The position numbers and the translations under genes were made by a program. Positions 36,868 through 44,851 of a DNA stretch of 64,000 nucleotides are shown here, in pieces (within the stretch, counting starts at the first letter, position 1; each line of letters begins with the position of its first letter). The DNA is taken from assembly GCF_010882175.1 (NCBI RefSeq), contig NZ_WKLH01000005.1, forward strand, positions 186,001-250,000, given 5' to 3'. The stretch is from Mangrovibacterium lignilyticum. Its GTDB lineage: Bacteria > Bacteroidota > Bacteroidia > Bacteroidales > Prolixibacteraceae. Below the pieces are notes generated by a model. It was not told where the DNA came from, made no database searches, and worked only from the letters and a program-made list of their open reading frames with translations.

Positions 36868-37718
36868 GCCGGAAACTCAGTTTTGTGTTGTTACTGACAT
36901 TGGCTGCCGGATTTGCTTCGGGTCAGCAAGAGGTTGAAAAGAAGCAAATCGGTATCCAGCTTTGGTCGGTGCGTGATGCTTTGAAGGACGATGTTCCCGG
37001 AACCATTGAGCAGTTGGGACAGATTGGCTACTCCTTTGTTGAGGCTGCCGGGTACAACGATGGTCAATTTTACGGCATGGAGCCAACCGAATTTAAGGCG
37101 CTTCTCGAAAAGAACGGGATGACCATGAAAGGTTCTCACGCCGGTATAAATTTACCCAAGGAAGGAGAGTGGGATTCGGCCATGAATTGGTGGGATCAGT
37201 GTATTGCTGCGCACAAAGCGGCCGGCGCCGAGTGGATTGTGAAACCATCGATGGGCGATGAAGCTTATCGCAGTTTGGAAACCCTTCAACGTTATTGCGA
37301 CTATTATAACGCCATTGGCGAGAAGTGCAATGCCGCCGGAATTCAGTTTGGTTACCACAACCATGCACACGAGTTCGAGACAAAATTGGACGGACAACTT
37401 TTCTACGACTACCTGCTGCAACATACCGATCCCGACAAAGTGATGTTCGAGTTGGATTTGTATTGGATTAAAGAAGGCGGAAAAGAAGCGCTCGATTATT
37501 TCAAGCAGTATCCGGGCCGTTTTGAACTTTACCATGTGAAGGATGAAACGGAACTGGGAGGCAAGGACGCAACAATGGATTTCAAACCGCTGTTTGAGGC
37601 AAGCCGGCAAGCGGGCATGAAAAACTACATTGTTGAGGTGGAGCGTTACCATTACGATCCGATGGAAAGTGTCCGTATGAGCTACGATTTTCTGAATCAG
37701 GCGGAGTATACGCACTGA
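36864..37718 (+). CDS. secreted xylose-isomerase-like TIM barrel protein (sugar epimerase/isomerase)
   Basis: A 284-residue protein of the AP endonuclease 2/xylose isomerase-like fold (PF01261). It has a signal peptide (LVLLLTLAAGFASG-like hydrophobic core after MSRK) and motifs QIGIQLWSVRDAL, SFVEAAGY, GYHNHAHEFE and MFELDLYWIKEGG. The metal-binding residues expected in this fold (His, Glu, Asp) are visible in these segments. Its start overlaps the DUF1080 stop by 4 bp, so it is translationally coupled and probably acts on a keto-sugar released by that enzyme. Confidence 0.88.
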   Translation: MSRKLSFVLLLTLAAGFASGQQEVEKKQIGIQLWSVRDALKDDVPGTIEQLGQIGYSFVEAAGYNDGQFYGMEPTEFKALLEKNGMTMKGSHAGINLPKEGEWDSAMNWWDQCIAAHKAAGAEWIVKPSMGDEAYRSLETLQRYCDYYNAIGEKCNAAGIQFGYHNHAHEFETKLDGQLFYDYLLQHTDPDKVMFELDLYWIKEGGKEALDYFKQYPGRFELYHVKDETELGGKDATMDFKPLFEASRQAGMKNYIVEVERYHYDPMESVRMSYDFLNQAEYTH

Positions 37719-37751
37719 TTTGGACGCGATTGAATGTATTTATTTGGCAAG

Positions 37752-37782
37752 GGCCGTTATCCGAAAGGGTGACGGCCTTTTT
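37752..37782 (+). terminator. terminator of the keto-sugar operon
   Basis: An 11-bp stem with minor mismatches (GGCCGTTATCC / GGGTGACGGCC) has a GAAA loop and five T, 33 bp after the isomerase stop. Confidence 0.88.
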
Positions 37783-37797
37783 GCGTTCTTCGCTATC

Positions 37798-37830
37798 CTC
37801 CGGGTTGTGAAACTTATATTTTTTGCTCAT
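37798..37830 (-). pseudogene. N-terminal remnant resembling a REP-associated transposase (RAYT)
   Basis: The minus strand from ATG at 37830 encodes MSKKYKFHNPE, then runs into terminator-flanking DNA of the keto-sugar operon. Bacteroidota REP-associated tyrosine transposases (IS200/TnpA_REP family) commonly begin M-S-x-K-Y-K-F-x-[ND]-x-E. Eleven codons are too few to be sure; the match is from memory. It is immediately beside the second 21-bp array. Confidence 0.35.
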
Positions 37831-37912
37831 TTCAATTGTCGTTTATCAACGGGATAAAGATGTTATTGAAACAGCCACCGCAACAGTTGTCAGGCTTTTT
37901 TCGACCCGAAAA

Positions 37913-38257
37913 CAGCCAAAAAAGGGGCTGTATTGAACAATATACCCCTTTTCACGATCGTGAAAATGATTTTATCCATCGTGAAGACGACTTTATCAAC
38001 CATGAAAATGAATTTATTAATCATGAAAAAGAATTTATTAATCGTGATTTCCACACTATCAATCGTGAAAATGAAAATAGCAATAATGATGATCAAATTA
38101 TCAATCGTGATACTGAAAATATGAATCATTATTGCTTCAATAACGGTTGTGAAAATGAAATTCACGATGATTATCCCCGCACTGTTAATCGTTATCGCGC
38201 TAATCACGATTGTATCTGTCACACTAATTATTGTATTTGCGGCTTAAACGATCGAAG
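37913..38257 (+). repeat. degenerate 21-bp tandem array 2 with leader (15 units)
   Basis: The leader (37913-37947) ends TTGAACAATATACCC. From 37958 a TCGTGA-type hexamer recurs every 21 bp without any indel: 37958, 37979, 38000, 38021, 38042, 38063, 38084, 38105, 38126, 38147, 38168, 38189, 38210, 38231, 38252. The last unit reads TCGAAG, the core of arrays 1 and 3. Unit consensus is about TGAATTTATCAATCGTGAAA. Both strands stay open across the array (a 144-codon plus frame with F-I-N-H-E-x-E heptads), which follows from a period of seven codons and does not prove coding. It is located between the keto-sugar operon and dinB. Confidence 0.92.
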
Positions 38258-38414
38258 CGTCGTGTTATGAACCGGAAAATCGCTGTAAATGGTTTGAAAA
38301 TGGCAGAAGTCAGGGTACATCAAGGATGGAATCTTCGGGTTTGGATCGGGTACTGCAATAAGCTGACAGAAAGCTCATCGGACTGTGCGTTTCCGGACGA
38401 TAATTTCTCGGTTT

Positions 38415-38528
38415 TCATTTGTTTTTTGATGTGAAATTTTTGTTTGGATACTCCGGTGCCGTTGTTTGACCGGTCACATGGAACGGGACAGCCAAAAAAA
38501 GGAGTAGGATGAAAAGCCTGGTGCCCAT
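38415..38528 (-). CDS. possible small secreted peptide (37 aa)
   Basis: The minus-strand ATG at 38528 begins MGTRLFILLLFLAVPF, then HVTG-Q. This is a textbook signal peptide with a positively charged start, hydrophobic core and cleavage-like site. A short hydrophilic tail (QTTAPEYPNKNFTSKNK) and TGA follow. No homologue was recognised. It may be a genuine short exported peptide or the front end of a truncated gene; no continuation was found after the stop in another frame. Confidence 0.35.
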   Translation of the reverse strand: MGTRLFILLLFLAVPFHVTGQTTAPEYPNKNFTSKNK

Positions 38529-38659
38529 GACTGATTTTTGGTCTGCGTGTAATTTGGGGTGATTCAAATTAAGCTAAACAGAGAACATAAAAGTGAAATG
38601 ACACGAGTACGTTTACGTTAGTCGGGCAATAATGGTTGACTTTTAGTCGATGTCCCTAT

Positions 38660-38708
38660 TTTTAGTTACTGACCGGGTGACTCTTTGTCACCCGGTCAGT
38701 AACTAAAA
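38660..38708. repeat. 22-bp perfect inverted repeat with 5-bp loop upstream of dinB
   Basis: Arms of 22 bases pair perfectly (arm core TTACTGACCGGGTGAC) around TCTTT. The repeat ends 52 bp before the dinB start. No T run follows on either strand, so it is not an ordinary terminator. It could be an operator, a cruciform, or a leftover of a mobile element. Confidence 0.85.
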
Positions 38709-38760
38709 CGATTTCGCCTGTTACCGCCGGCAATTTGTTCCGAAATGCTAATTTTACGGC

Positions 38761-39834
38761 ATGCAGCAAGAGCAACGCAAAATTATTCATATCGACATGG
38801 ATGCCTTTTTTGCATCGGTGGAGCAGCGCGACAATCCTGCCTTAAGGGGAAAGCCCGTTGTGGTAGGAGGGGAACGTGAGCGGGGTGTCATTGCTGCAGC
38901 CAGTTACGAAGCCCGCAAATACGGCGTTCGTTCGGCCATGTCGTCGGCATTGGCCCGGCGAAAGTGTCCGAGCCTGATATTTGTGAAGCCAGGTTTCGAA
39001 AAATATAAGGCAGTTAGTCAGCAGATCCGGGAGATCTTTTTTGAGTATACCGATTTGGTGGAACCCCTTTCGCTGGATGAAGCTTTCCTGGATGTGACAC
39101 ACGCTAAAAAGGGGAAACCATCGGCTACCTTGATTGCACAGGAAATCAGGCAGCGGATTAAGGAGGTCACGCACTTGACGGCATCGGCCGGCGTGTCGTA
39201 TTGTAAGTTTTTGGCGAAGGTCGCTTCGGATGTCAACAAACCGGATGGCATTTTTGTGATTACACCCGATAAGGCGGATGCATTTCTGGAACAATTGGAG
39301 GTGAAGAAGTTCTTTGGCATTGGGCGGGTGACGGCCGAGAAACTGAACAAACAGGGCATTTATACCGGGGCCGATCTGAAAAAGCTGGAGCAAGCCGATT
39401 TGATCCGGCAGTTTGGGAAGTCGGGTGCTTACTATTACAATATTGTTCGGGGGATTGACGATCGGCCGGTTGTTCCTTCACGCGAGAGGAAATCGCTGGG
39501 AGCCGAGAATACCTTCTCGACCGATTATACCGAGCCTGATGATTTGAAGGCGCAGTTGTTACGGGTTGAAGAAGAAGTCTGGCGTCGCCTGCAACGCTCG
39601 CAAACCTTTGGGCGCACGTTGACCCTGAAAATAAAATTTGCCGACTTTGAGCAGATCACCCGAAGCCGTACGCGCTTCGATCTTTACCGAACCCGCGAAA
39701 GCATTCACGAAGTGGGAGAAGAACTGTTGATGAATGAAGCTCCATTTGTTAAAGGAATTCGCTTGCTGGGACTTACCTTATCTAACTTTCCGCATGAGGA
39801 AAAAGGACCGGTCCAGTTAACGATTGATTTTTGA
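38761..39834 (+). CDS. dinB: DNA polymerase IV (Y family)
   Basis: An error-prone translesion polymerase. The 357-residue protein starts with IIHIDMDAFFASVEQRDNP (catalytic Asp12). It has the second metal site SLDEAFLDVT (Asp106, Glu107), the helix-hairpin-helix thumb GIGRVTAEKLNKQGI, and a little-finger domain to the end. All catalytic residues are present and length is normal. A perfect 22-bp palindrome lies just upstream and may regulate it; no LexA box was recognised. It is convergent with modC, 81 bp apart. Confidence 0.96.
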   Translation: MQQEQRKIIHIDMDAFFASVEQRDNPALRGKPVVVGGERERGVIAAASYEARKYGVRSAMSSALARRKCPSLIFVKPGFEKYKAVSQQIREIFFEYTDLVEPLSLDEAFLDVTHAKKGKPSATLIAQEIRQRIKEVTHLTASAGVSYCKFLAKVASDVNKPDGIFVITPDKADAFLEQLEVKKFFGIGRVTAEKLNKQGIYTGADLKKLEQADLIRQFGKSGAYYYNIVRGIDDRPVVPSRERKSLGAENTFSTDYTEPDDLKAQLLRVEEEVWRRLQRSQTFGRTLTLKIKFADFEQITRSRTRFDLYRTRESIHEVGEELLMNEAPFVKGIRLLGLTLSNFPHEEKGPVQLTIDF

Positions 39835-39915
39835 AAAAAGATTCTCTGACTTTCGGACTTTCAGGTATATATTAATCGGATATAGCCTGTAGCTTACTGA
39901 ACACTGCAAACTTTT

Positions 39916-40995
39916 CTACCCGGCCACGTCAATAGCAACCGACTTAAACAGGCACCAAACAGGAAACCCGACTTCAATGTCCATCCGTTTGAGCGACTCG
40001 GCTGTGATTTCGACCAGGAGAGGAAACCCGACATCAACAATACAAATTCGGACATTTTCCCGTTCGATAATGTCACGAATCACGCCGTCGAGTTGGTTCT
40101 GGATGGTAACATTGGGCAGGCGATGTGCCGAAAGTGCAATATCGTCGCTGGGAATAAAGATCTTGATATTATCGTCTTTTTGGTAGTTCAGACGGCTTTT
40201 CTCCACCACTACTTTAATCCAGTTGTGACTTTCGCCGTAACTGAGCTGCGTGATACCGCTTTCCAGGTCCACCCGGCTCACCTTCATCGTAATGGCATTG
40301 ATCAGGCTGTGGTTACTGAAACAATGCTGAAGCTCGGGTTTCTTCAATAACTCGTGGTAATCGTCGTGGCCGACAACACGCCCTTGTTGCATGAGACAAA
40401 TGCGGTTTGTTAATTTCAGCAGGTCGGTAATATCGTGACTGACCACCAAAATCGGGATGTTGATCGTCTGATGGATTTTCAACAGGAAAGGCAAAATTTG
40501 TTGTCGCAGATTGGCATCCAGGGCAGAAAACGGTTCATCGAGTAGCAGCAACTGGGGCGAGGAGAGGAGTGCTCTACCCAAAGCCGTGCGTTGCCGTTCG
40601 CCGCCCGATATTTTGGTGGGTTTACTTTTCAGCAGGTGTCCGAGGTTTAGCAAGGAAACAATCTTGTTGAAGAAGCCATCCTGATCACCTGATTTCATGC
40701 CATAACGCAAGTTTTTTTCAACGGTCAAATGGGGGAAAAGACGTCCTTCCTGAAAAACGTAGCCAATTCGTCTTTTTTCAACGGGCGTATTGATCTTTTC
40801 ATCGGTGCTGAAAACCTTTTTCCCATTGAGATTAATGGATCCTTTTTCGGGCCTTGCTAAACCACAGATGGCATTCATCAGGGACGTTTTACCTGATCCG
40901 CTGGGACCAAATATACCAGTGATCCCCATGCCAAACGTCTCATTGACGATCACATCAAAATTATCTCGCTTTAGTTTGATATCTACCTGGATCAT
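39916..40995 (-). CDS. modC: molybdate ABC transporter ATP-binding protein
   Basis: Energises molybdate import. The 359-residue protein has Walker A GPSGSGKTSL, signature ISGGERQRTALGRAL and Walker B LLLLDEPFSALD. A C-terminal MOP/TOBE-like domain (about 290-355) is typical for ModC. It overlaps modB by 4 bp. It is the last gene of the mod operon. Confidence 0.95.
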   Translation of the reverse strand: MIQVDIKLKRDNFDVIVNETFGMGITGIFGPSGSGKTSLMNAICGLARPEKGSINLNGKKVFSTDEKINTPVEKRRIGYVFQEGRLFPHLTVEKNLRYGMKSGDQDGFFNKIVSLLNLGHLLKSKPTKISGGERQRTALGRALLSSPQLLLLDEPFSALDANLRQQILPFLLKIHQTINIPILVVSHDITDLLKLTNRICLMQQGRVVGHDDYHELLKKPELQHCFSNHSLINAITMKVSRVDLESGITQLSYGESHNWIKVVVEKSRLNYQKDDNIKIFIPSDDIALSAHRLPNVTIQNQLDGVIRDIIERENVRICIVDVGFPLLVEITAESLKRMDIEVGFPVWCLFKSVAIDVAG

Positions 40996-41684
40996 GAACG
41001 TTTCATTTTGCGGATGTATAATTCGGAGAGGGCCATAGCAACAAACGAAATCAGCACTGAAATAACCACCAGCCGGAGGGTCTCGATTTCACGCCCCGGA
41101 ACCTGCATGTAAGCGAAAACAGCCAGAGGCAACGTTTGGGTTTCGCCGGCAATGTTTCCTGCAAAGGTGATGGTCGCACCAAATTCGCCTAAAGAACGGG
41201 CAAAAGCCAAAATGGTCCCCGAAATGATTCCCGGCGCAGCCAGTGGCACGGTAATTTGAAAGAAGGTTTTCAGCCGGCCAACACCCAGAATGCGGGAAGC
41301 ATCTTCCAAACCCGGATCAACCATTTCGATGGCTGTTCGGATGGAGCGAACAATCAGTGGAAACGAAACAACAACCGAGGCGATAATAGCCGCCTCAAAG
41401 GTAAATGCCAGTTTGATGCCAAATGTCGAATATAGCCACTGCCCAATAAAACCGCGGGTTCCCAGGACCAACAGTAGGATATAACCGGTGGTTACCGGCG
41501 GCATCACCAAGGGCAAATGGATGAGACTCTCAATGATCGCTTTTCCCGGAAATTGCTTTCGGGCCAGCCAATAGCCCAACAACAAGGCGATGGGCAATGA
41601 AATAAGTGAGGAGTAAATGGCAACACCAACCGATAGTTTGATGGCTTCCAATTCGGAACCGGTAAATTGAAATAAACTCGTCAT
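40992..41684 (-). CDS. modB: molybdate ABC transporter permease
   Basis: The inner-membrane channel of the molybdate importer. The 230-residue protein has five to six helices, with the ABC-permease EAA-type loop in EDASRILGVGRLKTFFQITVPLAAPGI and the ModB-typical FARSLGEFGATITFAGN. It lies between modA (164 bp upstream) and modC (4-bp overlap). Confidence 0.95.
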   Translation of the reverse strand: MTSLFQFTGSELEAIKLSVGVAIYSSLISLPIALLLGYWLARKQFPGKAIIESLIHLPLVMPPVTTGYILLLVLGTRGFIGQWLYSTFGIKLAFTFEAAIIASVVVSFPLIVRSIRTAIEMVDPGLEDASRILGVGRLKTFFQITVPLAAPGIISGTILAFARSLGEFGATITFAGNIAGETQTLPLAVFAYMQVPGREIETLRLVVISVLISFVAMALSELYIRKMKRS

Positions 41685-41848
41685 TAGGTTGTTGTTTTTT
41701 TGTCAAGATAAGATTTATCAGGTGCTTTTGTCTGAATAAGCGCCAAAAATAGAAAACGTAAAATTAGTATTAAGCCAAACTTTCATTCGGGTTATACTAA
41801 TCTTACGTTTAAAACATGTAAAACCCTGTTATGGAAAAGAAAAAAATC

Positions 41849-42649
41849 CTATTGATTGAATCCGTATTTCTTCCAAATTGGAGCGCTGGCTTCCGATTTT
41901 ATATATTCGAAGAATGACCTGGAAGCATCGTTCTCTTTCAGCAGGCACGAGACATAAACAATCGGTTTGTGCGACTGAGGCGGGAAGGTACCAACGATTT
42001 TTACTTTGCTGGATTCTTCAGCGTCCGTTCGGTAAACAATGCCAAGTGGCGCTTCACCCAGTTCAACAACCATTAAGGCTGTACGAACGTCCTTGGCTGG
42101 CAAATAGAAATCGCTTAGTTTACTGTACCATCCAAAATATTCGAGCGACTGTTTGGCGTATTTCCCGGCAGGTACATGTGCCGGGTCGCCGATTGACAGG
42201 CGATCGCCTTTTAACAAGGGGATTAAGTCGAGCGTGCTGTCAATTTCCAGAGTCGCCTGTTCACTTTCCTTTGGAGCAACAAGAACCAGGTCGTTGAGGG
42301 CAATCTCGTTTTTGAAGGGATGAAGCACAAAGCCCAAACTGTCAACATAGTTGGCCCACTTTTTACTGGCCGAAATGTAGACGTCCGGCGTTCCACCTTG
42401 CTCGATTTGTCTGGCTAAGGTTCCGCTGGAAGCCATGTTTGTGATCACTTTGACGTTGCCGGCTACTTCGAACGAGTCGATGAGCTCGCTCAAAACATTG
42501 GTCAGGCTGGCCGCTGCAAACACGGTGATTTCAGCTTTGTCGGTTGAATCGGTTTTTTCCTTTCCTCCGGTACACGCCGTCATTGCGGCAATGGTAAGAA
42601 TGAGGCAGTATGTGGTTATTCGGTTGAAATGTTTATTTCTCATATTCAT
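41849..42649 (-). CDS. modA: molybdate-binding lipoprotein
   Basis: The periplasmic substrate-binding component, lipid-anchored (lipobox Cys26 in AAMTACTGG). The 266-residue protein has the ModA start ITVFAAASLTNVLSEL, ASSGTLARQIEQGGTPDVYISAS, and the ligand-closing region IGDPAHVPAGKYAKQSLE. It is 35 bp downstream of the porin gene. Confidence 0.95.
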   Translation of the reverse strand: MNMRNKHFNRITTYCLILTIAAMTACTGGKEKTDSTDKAEITVFAAASLTNVLSELIDSFEVAGNVKVITNMASSGTLARQIEQGGTPDVYISASKKWANYVDSLGFVLHPFKNEIALNDLVLVAPKESEQATLEIDSTLDLIPLLKGDRLSIGDPAHVPAGKYAKQSLEYFGWYSKLSDFYLPAKDVRTALMVVELGEAPLGIVYRTDAEESSKVKIVGTFPPQSHKPIVYVSCLLKENDASRSFFEYIKSEASAPIWKKYGFNQ

Positions 42650-42684
42650 ACTATTTTGTTTTTTGAAAATTCAATTAAACTCGA

Positions 42685-43869
42685 TTACAGACGAACTTGT
42701 AAGGCCATTCCTACGAAGTCACCTATATTTTCCGAAAGTGATCCACCTTGGTTCACATAGTGTAAAGATAGCTTTAGCTTGTCTTTGTTGAGGTACCAGT
42801 TTACACCAATATCGAAGGTTTTGTCATCACCAATGTGTTTAAAAAGTGTAGATTCTCCTTCTCCTTCGTAGTTGTCGTAGGTGACGGTTGGCTCAACGAA
42901 TGTACCTCTTACCGGAATGTTGTAGCCGCAGCGTACAAACCATTCGGTTCCGTCATAGTCGGCCAGACCGGTTGCTTCGCGTTTCATTTTGTAATACTCT
43001 CCCTCTATTTTAAAACCTCCTTTGGTTGCTGAAATGTCCGCTCCATAGGCGTTTGATTTGTCGAAGGCAGTGCCGTTTCCATTGTCAACTTTTCCGATTG
43101 TTGCCCCACCCAAGCCGATCGTAACACCATTGCGGGCATTCCAGTGATTACCGGAATGTCTCACTTTATATTTCTTTTGCTCGGGATCACCAACGGTGAA
43201 CATCACGCGGCCTGTGAATAGCGGGTTGGCATATTCGCTTCCGTGAAAAGCTGAAGGAGAAAAGGCTCCAACCTGATAGTTAATTCCAAAACCATCGAAG
43301 TTCTTCAGACCTCCTAGTCCGATACCTGTTTCAATGCCGTTCCCTTTGCCAGTCATGAAATTTCGCAGAAACCAATCGGAGCGGGTTTTGTCAAATGAGG
43401 ATACTGACCAGGGACTTGCCATGTAGTCGAGCGAGATGGCTGCCCAATAGTAACCCGCATGCAAGTGTAATAAATCGTCTTTTGATAATTTGGCTGTGAT
43501 AAAGGCTTTCCAAATATCCAACCCATTGTACGAGCCTTTAATCGCAGAGTAGGGATCTTCCCCAAGGCGATCCAGGTTGAATTCAATTTCATAGCTTAAC
43601 CAGCTGTAGGGCGATCCTTTGGCGCCAAAGCGTAACCTGCGGAAGGAAGCACTCCCACGGTTGGTGTATTTTGCATCATCGTTTCCAGCATCCATCGTAT
43701 AGGTAAGCCAACTTTCAACAGCGACGATTGGGGTGAATGCCTTTTCTTTTTGAAACTCGGTAAATGTAAATGTTTTACCTTTTTCTTGTTGCGATTTGAC
43801 TACTGTCGGGGTGATTAATGACAGCAGCAACAAACCATATCCAACAAAACTTTTTACTGATCTTTTCAT
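42685..43869 (-). CDS. OprO/OprP-type phosphate-selective-porin family protein
   Basis: A 394-residue outer-membrane barrel with a signal peptide (GYGLLLLSLITPTVVKSQ). It has FRRLRFGAKGSPYSWLSYEIEFNLD and the DIWKAFITAKLSKDDLLHLHAGYY block of the porin O/P family, and ends in an aromatic/Leu-rich strand. Its place inside the mod operon, between modE-like and modA, suggests that it admits molybdate or another oxyanion across the outer membrane. That specificity is inferred from context. Confidence 0.83.
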   Translation of the reverse strand: MKRSVKSFVGYGLLLLSLITPTVVKSQQEKGKTFTFTEFQKEKAFTPIVAVESWLTYTMDAGNDDAKYTNRGSASFRRLRFGAKGSPYSWLSYEIEFNLDRLGEDPYSAIKGSYNGLDIWKAFITAKLSKDDLLHLHAGYYWAAISLDYMASPWSVSSFDKTRSDWFLRNFMTGKGNGIETGIGLGGLKNFDGFGINYQVGAFSPSAFHGSEYANPLFTGRVMFTVGDPEQKKYKVRHSGNHWNARNGVTIGLGGATIGKVDNGNGTAFDKSNAYGADISATKGGFKIEGEYYKMKREATGLADYDGTEWFVRCGYNIPVRGTFVEPTVTYDNYEGEGESTLFKHIGDDKTFDIGVNWYLNKDKLKLSLHYVNQGGSLSENIGDFVGMALQVRL

Positions 43870-44089
43870 GGTGAATTTCTTTTTGTTTGTTTTTTCGATA
43901 TAATTTCAGATGAATAACGATGGACAAATAAAAATCAGCTTTGCTACTATCGTCATAGCAGCTTGGCTCCAATTGATCAAGTTGGAAAACTCGTTTGAGC
44001 TTTGATTTAAGTTTTGTCCAGTCATTGTTCATCTATTTGAATAACGGTTTTAAAATAAAAAGCCAACAGTAAATTCTTTGTTGACTCCA

Positions 44090-44440
44090 CTAAAACTTGC
44101 AAAGCCACAAGGAATCGTCAATGGTTTCCTTAAAGGCATTGTGTTTTTCAACTAAAGCATCAAACTCGCGGATAATTCGTTCTCCGTATCGGGTGACAAC
44201 TGTACCACCGCCATTTGGTCCGCCTCGTTGTTTGACAATGACCGGTAGCGGCGAAAGTTCATTCATTGACTTAATGTAATGCCAGGCTTGCTGGTACGAC
44301 ATTTTCAGTTCTTTTGATGCAGAGTTAATCGATCCTTTTTCTTTTACAAGCTTTAATAATGCGATCCTTCTAGTATCCACAAAACACTCGTCTCCTTTGT
44401 GGATTTCGAGCGATCCGGTAACATTAAACGGTCGTGTCAT
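44090..44440 (-). CDS. ModE-type winged-helix regulator (DNA-binding domain only)
   Basis: A 116-residue LysR-like HTH protein of the ModE N-terminal family: RIALLKLVKEKGSINSASKEL, MSYQQAWHYIKSMNE, and KQRGGPNGGGTVVTRYGERI. It lacks the C-terminal molybdate-binding (MOP) domains of E. coli ModE, so molybdate sensing must be absent, use the Mop domain of ModC, or happen otherwise. It is the first gene before the porin and modABC (220-bp gap to the porin). Three matching palindromes lie upstream. Confidence 0.88.
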   Translation of the reverse strand: MTRPFNVTGSLEIHKGDECFVDTRRIALLKLVKEKGSINSASKELKMSYQQAWHYIKSMNELSPLPVIVKQRGGPNGGGTVVTRYGERIIREFDALVEKHNAFKETIDDSLWLCKF

Positions 44441-44522
44441 GGTGTGGTCAGTTTATAAAAATGATGCCAAAAAAAATAGTCGGCTGAAATATAGTTATTT
44501 AGACGATAGGCTGAAAATACGT

Positions 44523-44538
44523 CCTACATTTTTGTAGG
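44523..44538. promoter_or_regulatory. palindrome CCTACA-TTTT-TGTAGG, candidate ModE-type operator
   Basis: A perfect 6-bp dyad with a 4-base T spacer, 83 bp upstream of the modE-like start. It shares TACA-N4-TGTA with two further sites in the same 411-bp intergenic region. Confidence 0.6.
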
Positions 44539-44556
44539 CTGCAAAGATTTGTATTT

Positions 44557-44568
44557 TACAAAAATGTA
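44557..44568. promoter_or_regulatory. palindrome TACA-AAAA-TGTA, candidate operator
   Basis: The second copy of the dyad, without the CC/GG extension. It starts 34 bp from the first copy, about three helical turns. Confidence 0.55.
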
Positions 44569-44743
44569 CCACAATAGCGTGCTTCTCACGGTGATTTTGT
44601 GCGAATATTGGCTTGTCGGATTTAGGAAAAAATGAAAAATCTCAATATTGTTTCCGAAGAGAAGACTCTTTCATTCATTTTGCCCTTTTTATTTGATTGC
44701 TGGTTGAGGACTATCGGGTGAACGGCTAGTTGAGTCATAGCTT

Positions 44744-44759
44744 CCTACAAAAATGTAGG
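44744..44759. promoter_or_regulatory. palindrome CCTACA-AAAA-TGTAGG, candidate operator
   Basis: The third copy, with the same arms as the first and an A spacer. It lies 92 bp upstream of the nitrogenase-associated gene, so the same regulator may control both directions. Confidence 0.6.
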
Positions 44760-44851
44760 GTTTATGGTAATGCTGTTTTTTATGTTGCTGATAATTAGTT
44801 GTAAGCGAATTGTGGATGGGCTTTTGTTTACACCAATAAAAATGAAATTAT

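Noticed and set aside
37836-38270. A 144-codon plus-strand frame with F-I-N-H-E-x-E heptads across array 2
   Set aside because: A 21-bp period keeps frames open on both strands regardless of coding. There is no family match, signal or ribosome-binding context, and the leader is shared with array 1, where the plus frame has stops.
38660-38708. Ordinary terminator
   Set aside because: No T run follows the stem on either strand; the T residues precede it.
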